Shown here piece after piece: positions 14,088-18,202 of a stretch of DNA of 18,202 nt; the first letter of the stretch is position 1, and each line of letters starts with the position of its first letter. Source of the stretch: CAYYWV01 sp964475385. Its GTDB lineage: Bacteria; Pseudomonadota; Alphaproteobacteria; JAAXGF01. The position numbers and the translations under genes are program-made. Where the stretch lies: contig CAYYWV010000056.1 of assembly GCA_964475385.1 (NCBI GenBank), positions 1 to 18,202 of the forward strand, read 5' to 3'. Below the pieces are notes generated by a model that worked only from the letters and a program-made list of their open reading frames with translations, was not told the DNA's origin and did no database searches.

Positions 14088-14653
14088 GCGCCGTCGCCCG
14101 ACTTGCGGTCTGCGGCGGCCTCGGCCGCCCGCGCGGCGAGCGCGTCGACGATGCGCTCGACCACCTCCTCGTGAGGGCCGGCGACGGTGTCGACCACGAT
14201 GTCGGCCTCGGCGTAGATCGGGTAGCGCTCGTCGATCAGCCGGGCGAGGATGGCGCGGGGATCGCCGCCTTCGAGCAGGGGGCGGTTGCGCTTCCGAGAG
14301 CAGCGCTCGACGAGCACGTCGAGGTCGGCGCGCAGCCAGACCGAGACCGCGCGCTCGCGAATGCGCCGCCGGGTCTCGGCGTCCATGAAAGCGCCGCCGC
14401 CGGTCGCGAGCACCTGCGGCCCGCCGTCGAGAAGCCGCGCAATCACGCGGCGTTCGCCGTCGCGAAAGGCGGCCTCGCCGTGGCGCTCGAAGATCTCGGG
14501 GATCGAGCATCCGGCGGCGGCCTCGATCTCGCTGTCGGCGTCGACGAAGCGGACCCCGAGACGATTCGCAAGCCGCCGGCCGACCGACGACTTTCCGGCC
14601 CCCATCAGCCCGACCAGAACGATCGGTTGGTCGATTTTCACCGTTGTCTTCAT
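14084..14653 (-). CDS. aroK: Shikimate kinase
   Basis: AroK phosphorylates shikimate at the 3-hydroxyl, step five of the pathway. The 189-residue protein has the P-loop GLMGAGKSS (15-23), the Asp of FVDADSEIE (36-44, Asp40 the usual shikimate contact), FR at 63-64, GGGA (85-88) and the lid RNRPLL (122-127). The ATG at 14653 was chosen; a GTG at 14707 would add 18 residues with no family support. It is the first gene of the minus-strand aro operon and overlaps aroB by 4 bp. It diverges from a plus-strand secreted-protein operon across an AT-richer 216-bp gap. Confidence 0.96.
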   Translation of the reverse strand: MKTTVKIDQPIVLVGLMGAGKSSVGRRLANRLGVRFVDADSEIEAAAGCSIPEIFERHGEAAFRDGERRVIARLLDGGPQVLATGGGAFMDAETRRRIRERAVSVWLRADLDVLVERCSRKRNRPLLEGGDPRAILARLIDERYPIYAEADIVVDTVAGPHEEVVERIVDALAARAAEAAADRKSGDGA

Positions 14654-14756
14654 GCGCGTTCGGTGCGCCGTGGGTCTCCGACCGGCTGTGGGCTCAGGCC
14701 CGCGCACAGGCGTTGAATCCCGGCCGTCGAGCCGATAAACTGCCGCAAAATCGCCA

Positions 14757-14771
14757 TTAATTCAGCTTAAC
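14757..14771 (+). promoter_or_regulatory. CtrA-like double TTAA motif in divergent aroK / xerD-operon region
   Basis: TTAA (14757-14760) and TTAAC (14767-14771) are separated by 6 bp, one short of the CtrA consensus TTAA-N7-TTAAC. The motif stands in the only AT-rich part of the aroK upstream region and so could govern either operon. The spacing mismatch keeps confidence low. Confidence 0.25.
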
Positions 14772-14869
14772 ATAAAGCGCGACGGCCACGCATCCCTACC
14801 GATTCCGTGATCTACGGGCTTGCCGCCGTGACCCCCGATTGACCCTTTCTTAAACGAGACCTGCCTTTC

Positions 14870-15010
14870 ATGTCGCGACTGTCCCGAGTGCTGGCCATAC
14901 TGATCCTCGTCGCTGTCGCGGGAGGCGCCGTCTTCCTGATGACCTGGGACATCCCGCCCCCGACCGCGCGGATCGAGAAGGTGATCCCCAATGACGCGTT
15001 CCCGCAGTAG
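14870..15010 (+). CDS. Small single-membrane-span protein (46 aa)
   Basis: The 46-residue frame from ATG 14870 to TAG 15010 has a short basic start (MSRLSRV), a hydrophobic span of about 18 residues (VLAILILVAVAGGAVFLM, 7-24), then TWDIPPPTARIEKVIPND and FPQ. A Trp-Asp-Ile-Pro membrane exit followed by a short charged tail looks like a real small membrane protein rather than noise. It overlaps the start of the next gene by 20 bp, which suggests translational coupling. I recall similar short proteins ahead of the large secreted protein in related bacteria, but cannot confirm this here. The Shine-Dalgarno sequence is weak (ACGAGAC). Function unknown. Confidence 0.7.
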   Translation: MSRLSRVLAILILVAVAGGAVFLMTWDIPPPTARIEKVIPNDAFPQ

Positions 15011-16841
15011 CGGACGGTTAATCCTGGCGTTGGCGACGGCCCTTCTGGGCTCCGCCGCGGCCCGCGCGCAGACCGCGCCGCCGGTCGATATCCTGCCCCC
15101 GGCGGTGTCTTCCGAGCCGACTCCGATTGTGCCGACGCCCGCCCCGGAGGCGACGCCCGGGGCGCCTGCGGCCGAAAGCGCCGCGCCTGCGCCCGCCAAG
15201 GAGGCCGCGCCGCCCACCGCCGCGCCGGGGGCCGAGACGCCCTCGGTCGAGGTGGTGCAGGTCGCGCCCCCCGACCCCGAATCGGTCGGCCTGATCGAAG
15301 AAGCCGATGGGGGCTTCCCTTACGACATGTGGAAGGGAACGCCGCGCGTGCTTGTCGAGACCCTGCTTCCGCGGCTGCCGGCGGGCGTCGCCTGGCCGGC
15401 GATCAACGGGCTCTCGCGTCGGCTTCTGCTCTCGACCGCCGCTCCGCCCGAAGGCTTGCGCACGCGCAACTTGGTCTCGCTCCGCATCGGGCGGCTTTGG
15501 GCCATGGGCCTCGGGGCCGAGACCAACCGGCTCTTGCGGCTCGCCCCCGGGGATGCGGACGACCCCACGCTCGCCCGGGTCCGGCTCGACGGCCTGCTGC
15601 TGACCGCCGACAACGCGGGCGCTTGCGCGCTCGCCCGCGATCTCGTGCGCCGCGGCGACGTCCCTTACTGGGACATGATCCACATCTTCTGCCAGGCGCT
15701 CGCCGGCCAGCACGACGCGGCCGCGCTCGGCGTCGATCTCCTGCGCGAGCGCGGAACCGAGCCCGACGAGACCTTTCTCGCGCTTCTGCGCGCGATGGCG
15801 GGCGAGCCCGATGTCGCGATTCCCGCCCCGCGCGAGCCCACGGCGCTGCACCTCGCCATGCTGACCGCGGCCCGTCTGCCGCCGCCCGACGGCATGGTGG
15901 AGAACGCCGGCCCCGCCATTGCGCGCGCGATCGCGCTTACGGCCGCCGCGCCGCTCGACCAAAGGCTGCGGGCCGCCGAGCGCGCCGCCGCGATGGGCGT
16001 TCTGCCGGTCAAGATGCTGGCCGAGCTTTACGACAGCGTGCCCTTCACCTCCGAAGAGCTCGCGAGCCCCTTGAGCCAGGCCAAGGCCGACCAGGGGCCG
16101 CGGGGCCGAGCGCTTCTGTTCCAGGCGATTGCGAGCCAGGTCGTGCCCGCCGCCCGCGCCGAGGTGCTGCGCGCCTTCTGGGAAGCGGGCCGGGCGAGCG
16201 ACGGCTGGATCGGCTTCGCGACCGCGGCGCGGGTCTCGCTGGATGCGCTCATCTCGCTTGCGCCCGCGCCCGAGCTGGTCTGGGTCGCAGGTGACGCGGC
16301 GCGCGCGCTGCTCGCGGCGGATCGGCCGGAGGCGGCGCGGGCCTGGTATGCGCTTGCGCGCTCGCAGGCGAGCGCGAACGCCGAGGCGGCGGCGACCAGC
16401 GCTGCGCTCTGGCCGCTCATCAAGATCGCCGACGCCAAGGGCGCGCTGCCCTGGGACGATGCGCAGATCGAAGCCTGGTGGCAGAGCCAGGAAGGCGTGC
16501 CCGACGACGCCCGGCGTCAGAACGCGACGCTTCTTTACGCGCTTCTCTCCGCGCTCGGCGAATCGGTGCCGGCTGCGGCCGAGGCGATCGTCTACGGCGA
16601 GCGCTTTCACCAGTGGTCGCGGACCCTGGTGCCGGCGCTTTCGCTGCGCCTCGAGAAGGCGGCCGCCGCCGGCCGGTTGGGCGAGACCGTGCTTCTCGCG
16701 CTGATCGGGATCGACCCCTCGCTCGCCGGCAAGCCCGGGCCGCTCGCGCTCGCCCAAGCGGTCAGCGCGCTCGCCCGCGTCGGCCTGGACGCCGAGGCCC
16801 GCGCGATCGCCATCGAGGCGCTGCTCGCCCGCGACCTGTGA
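14991..16841 (+). CDS. Secreted alpha-helical protein with Pro/Ala-rich N-terminal linker, upstream of xerD
   Basis: I do not know a named family for this 616-residue protein. A Sec signal peptide is clear: basic MTRSRSSGR, a hydrophobic LILALATALLG, then A-R-A (24-26) before Gln27. Residues about 28-100 are Pro, Ala, Thr and Glu rich, probably a disordered linker to reach through the periplasm. The remainder, from about 100, is rich in Leu, Ala and Arg with helical repeats resembling TPR-like or Sel1-like solenoids, but no motif is decisive. Older annotation of related sequences sometimes calls them antifreeze-like on the Pro/Ala part, which should not be trusted. The start at ATG 14991 lies inside the previous small gene. 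It is followed by xerD after 43 bp, probably in the same operon. Confidence 0.8.
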   Translation: MTRSRSSGRLILALATALLGSAAARAQTAPPVDILPPAVSSEPTPIVPTPAPEATPGAPAAESAAPAPAKEAAPPTAAPGAETPSVEVVQVAPPDPESVGLIEEADGGFPYDMWKGTPRVLVETLLPRLPAGVAWPAINGLSRRLLLSTAAPPEGLRTRNLVSLRIGRLWAMGLGAETNRLLRLAPGDADDPTLARVRLDGLLLTADNAGACALARDLVRRGDVPYWDMIHIFCQALAGQHDAAALGVDLLRERGTEPDETFLALLRAMAGEPDVAIPAPREPTALHLAMLTAARLPPPDGMVENAGPAIARAIALTAAAPLDQRLRAAERAAAMGVLPVKMLAELYDSVPFTSEELASPLSQAKADQGPRGRALLFQAIASQVVPAARAEVLRAFWEAGRASDGWIGFATAARVSLDALISLAPAPELVWVAGDAARALLAADRPEAARAWYALARSQASANAEAAATSAALWPLIKIADAKGALPWDDAQIEAWWQSQEGVPDDARRQNATLLYALLSALGESVPAAAEAIVYGERFHQWSRTLVPALSLRLEKAAAAGRLGETVLLALIGIDPSLAGKPGPLALAQAVSALARVGLDAEARAIAIEALLARDL

Positions 16842-16884
16842 GCCCGCAGGCGCAGGCGAAGAAAGCGAACGGAGCCGCGCGCGC

Positions 16885-17808
16885 ATGAGCGATACCCGCC
16901 ACGTCGAGGCCTTTCTCGAGATGCTGGTCGCCGAACGCGGCGCGGCCCGGCTGACGCTCGACGCTTACGGCCGCGATCTCACCGACTTCGCAGCCTTTCT
17001 CGCCCCGCGCGGGGTCGCGCCCGAGGCCGCGACGCGCGAGGATATCCGGGCCTATCTCGCCCACCTCGCCGAGCGGTTCGCGCCGTCGACCGCGGCCCGC
17101 AGGCTTTCCTGCCTGCGCCAGTTCTACCGTTTTCTTTATGGCGAGGGGATCGTCGCCGACGATCCGTGCGCCGCGATCGAAAGCCCGCGGCGGCCGCGGC
17201 CCTTGCCCAAGGTTCTGAGCGAGGCCGAGGTCGGCGCGCTTCTCGACGCCGCGCGCGCTTGGCCGGGGGCCGACGGGCTCAGGCGCCGGGCGTTGGTCGA
17301 GGTTCTCTACGCGACCGGGCTCAGGGTCTCGGAGCTGGTGGGTCTGCCGCTCGCCGCCGCCCGCAAGGACGCGCGCTTCCTGATCGTGCGCGGCAAGGGG
17401 GGCAAGGAGCGGCTCGTGCCGCTGGGCGAGGCGGCCGCGCGCGCGATCGAAGACTACCTTCCGGTCCGCCCCCGCTTCATACCCGAAGGCCGGACCTCGC
17501 CCTGGTTGTTCCCATCGCGGGCTTCGGGCGGGCACCTCACCCGGCGCCGTTTCGCCCAGATGCTCAAGGAGATCGCCGGCCGCGCCGGCGTCGCGCCCGA
17601 GCGGGTCTCGCCGCACGTGTTGCGTCACGCCTTCGCGACCCATCTTCTCGACCACGGCGCGGACTTGCGCGCGCTTCAGAAGATGCTGGGCCACGCCGAC
17701 ATCGCCACCACCGAGATCTACACCCACGTGCTGGACGCCCGCCTCAAGGCGCTGGTCGGCGAGCGCCACCCGCTGGCCGTCGGCGCGCGCGGGACGCTCC
17801 AGGGTTGA
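16885..17808 (+). CDS. xerD: Tyrosine recombinase XerD
   Basis: XerD with XerC resolves chromosome dimers at dif under FtsK control. The 307-residue protein has an N-terminal SAM-like core-binding domain (about 5-95, with LTLDAYGRDLTDF and RRLSCLRQFYRFLY) and a catalytic domain with every active residue: Arg147 in ATGLRVSEL, Lys171 in RGKGGKER, His244 and Arg247 in HVLRHAFATHLL, His270 in MLGHADIATTEIYTHV, and the nucleophile Tyr279. Length and motif spacing fit XerD rather than a phage integrase, and no att site or mobile genes are adjacent. The ATG at 16885 follows GGAG at about 10 bp. Its stop codon lies within a TTGACA sequence that may be the -35 box for the following gene. Confidence 0.95.
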   Translation: MSDTRHVEAFLEMLVAERGAARLTLDAYGRDLTDFAAFLAPRGVAPEAATREDIRAYLAHLAERFAPSTAARRLSCLRQFYRFLYGEGIVADDPCAAIESPRRPRPLPKVLSEAEVGALLDAARAWPGADGLRRRALVEVLYATGLRVSELVGLPLAAARKDARFLIVRGKGGKERLVPLGEAAARAIEDYLPVRPRFIPEGRTSPWLFPSRASGGHLTRRRFAQMLKEIAGRAGVAPERVSPHVLRHAFATHLLDHGADLRALQKMLGHADIATTEIYTHVLDARLKALVGERHPLAVGARGTLQG

Positions 17809-17836
17809 CAAGGCCCGCCCCTGCGCTCCATTTAAC
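17805..17836 (+). promoter_or_regulatory. Possible promoter of the malyl-CoA lyase-like gene
   Basis: A perfect TTGACA (17805-17810) overlaps the xerD stop codon. The best -10 candidates are CATTTA (17829-17834, 18-bp gap) or TTTAAC (17831-17836, 20-bp gap), both weak. Given the 102-bp gap to the next gene, a promoter here is reasonable. Confidence 0.35.
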
Positions 17837-17841
17837 CCGCC

Positions 17842-17880
17842 GGCCCGTAGCGCGCACCCCCCGGCCGAGGACAACGGGCC
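17842..17880 (+). repeat. 7-bp inverted repeat in leader of the lyase gene
   Basis: GGCCCGT (17842-17848) and ACGGGCC (17874-17880) are perfect inverted arms around a 25-bp spacer. It could fold as a leader hairpin, or be a xerD 3' end, although no T run follows. It ends 30 bp before the next ATG. Confidence 0.4.
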
Positions 17881-17910
17881 TAAAATCCATTCAAGCCCCG
17901 GAGAGTCGAG

Positions 17911-18202
17911 ATGAGCTTTTACACCGTCGAACAGGCGACGCCCCGCCTTCACCGCAGCGAACTCGCCGTTCCCGGCAGCCAGCCCAAGCTGTTCGAGAAA
18001 GCCGCCGCCTCGGAGGCCGACGTCGTGTTCCTCGACCTCGAGGACGCGGTCGCCCCCGACGACAAGGTCCAGGCGCGCAAGAACGTAATCGCGGCGCTCA
18101 ACGAGGTCGATTGGGGCGCCAAGACCGTGACCGTGCGGATCAACGGGCTCGACACCCATTACATGTACCGCGACGTGGTCGACGTGATGGAGCAGGGCGG
18201 CG
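17911..18202 (+). CDS. CoA ester lyase (L-malyl-CoA / beta-methylmalyl-CoA lyase-like, CitE family), N-terminal part
   Basis: The first 97 residues are visible; the gene runs off the window. The sequence LAVPGSQPKLFEKAAASEAD (18-37), then VVFLDLEDAVAPDDK (38-52) and TVRINGLDTHYMYRDVVDV (74-92, substrate Arg76), matches the HpcH/HpaI-CitE TIM-barrel family. Within it the malyl-CoA/beta-methylmalyl-CoA lyases (Mcl1-like) are the nearest I recognise, with the characteristic RINGLDT and YRDVVDV. Such enzymes cleave malyl-CoA to glyoxylate and acetyl-CoA, or form beta-methylmalyl-CoA, and work in the ethylmalonyl-CoA pathway together with methylmalonyl-CoA mutase. The start is ATG 17911 with GGAGAG at 17900-17905. 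The finer substrate cannot be fixed without the C-terminal half. Confidence 0.88.
   Translation, partial: MSFYTVEQATPRLHRSELAVPGSQPKLFEKAAASEADVVFLDLEDAVAPDDKVQARKNVIAALNEVDWGAKTVTVRINGLDTHYMYRDVVDVMEQGG

Noticed and set aside
15018..16886. Minus-strand open frame of 622 codons opposite the secreted-protein gene
   Set aside because: It is Arg/Gly-rich with no domain, and runs exactly antisense to a gene with a clear signal peptide and coupled neighbours.
16885..17808. Phage or integron integrase and associated mobile element
   Set aside because: The protein has XerD length and motifs and sits in a stable housekeeping operon. No att repeats, tRNA gene or phage genes adjoin it.
16762..18159. 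Minus-strand 465-codon frame opposite xerD
   Set aside because: It is antisense to xerD with its complete catalytic residue set and to the lyase N-terminus, and has no motif of its own.
1..18202. CRISPR array, tRNA, rRNA or insertion sequence
   Set aside because: No regularly spaced repeats, no cloverleaf-like tRNA sequence, no rRNA signature and no transposase-like frame were seen on either strand.

Overview
The window is very GC-rich, densely packed DNA whose gene content fits an alphaproteobacterium, most likely of the Rhodospirillales type. The supporting signs are the aerobic cobaltochelatase pair cobS/cobT next to a J-domain gene, the aroK-aroB-CorC/HlyC order, a small RHH_4-type ribbon-helix-helix protein, and a malyl-CoA lyase-like gene. 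This placement is inferred from gene content and order; no rRNA or tRNA gene is present.

Layout. At 1-944 (+) lies the C-terminal part of methylmalonyl-CoA mutase. At 950-3610 (-) is a four-gene cassette: a short Tat-signal-like peptide, a PqqD-like protein, an HPr-kinase-related kinase and a nucleotidyltransferase-fold protein. The last three overlap by 4 bp at each junction. At 3879-4931 (+) is meaB, the mutase chaperone GTPase, which the cassette separates from its mutase. At 5032-5930 (+) are rpmB (ribosomal protein L28) and a queuosine-precursor-transporter-like membrane protein. At 5943-9546 (-) are a J-domain protein, cobS and cobT. At 9684-9992 (+) is the RHH protein, preceded by an AT-rich inverted repeat. 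At 9965-14653 (-) are aroK, aroB, a CorC/HlyC-family protein, an AEC-family transporter and a DUF2889 protein. At 14870-17808 (+) are a tiny membrane peptide, a large secreted alpha-helical protein and xerD. At 17911 to the end (+) is the start of a malyl-CoA lyase-like gene.

How the genes fit together. Several genes share a B12/C4 acyl-CoA theme: the B12-dependent mutase, its chaperone MeaB, two cobaltochelatase subunits needed to make B12, and a CitE/Mcl-type lyase of the kind used with mutase in the ethylmalonyl-CoA pathway. The rest is housekeeping: shikimate pathway, ribosome, chromosome dimer resolution and tRNA modification precursor uptake.

The most unusual part is the 950-3610 cassette. 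Its kinase, PqqD and nucleotidyltransferase combination matches what NCBI annotation calls the HPr-rel-A system. It resembles the accessory part of some lasso-peptide clusters, but there is no visible cyclase or leader protease. The 74-residue peptide at its head has a Tat-like signal, an AxA site and a roughly 21-residue tail ending in five or more aspartates, so it is a plausible substrate. That assignment is inference.
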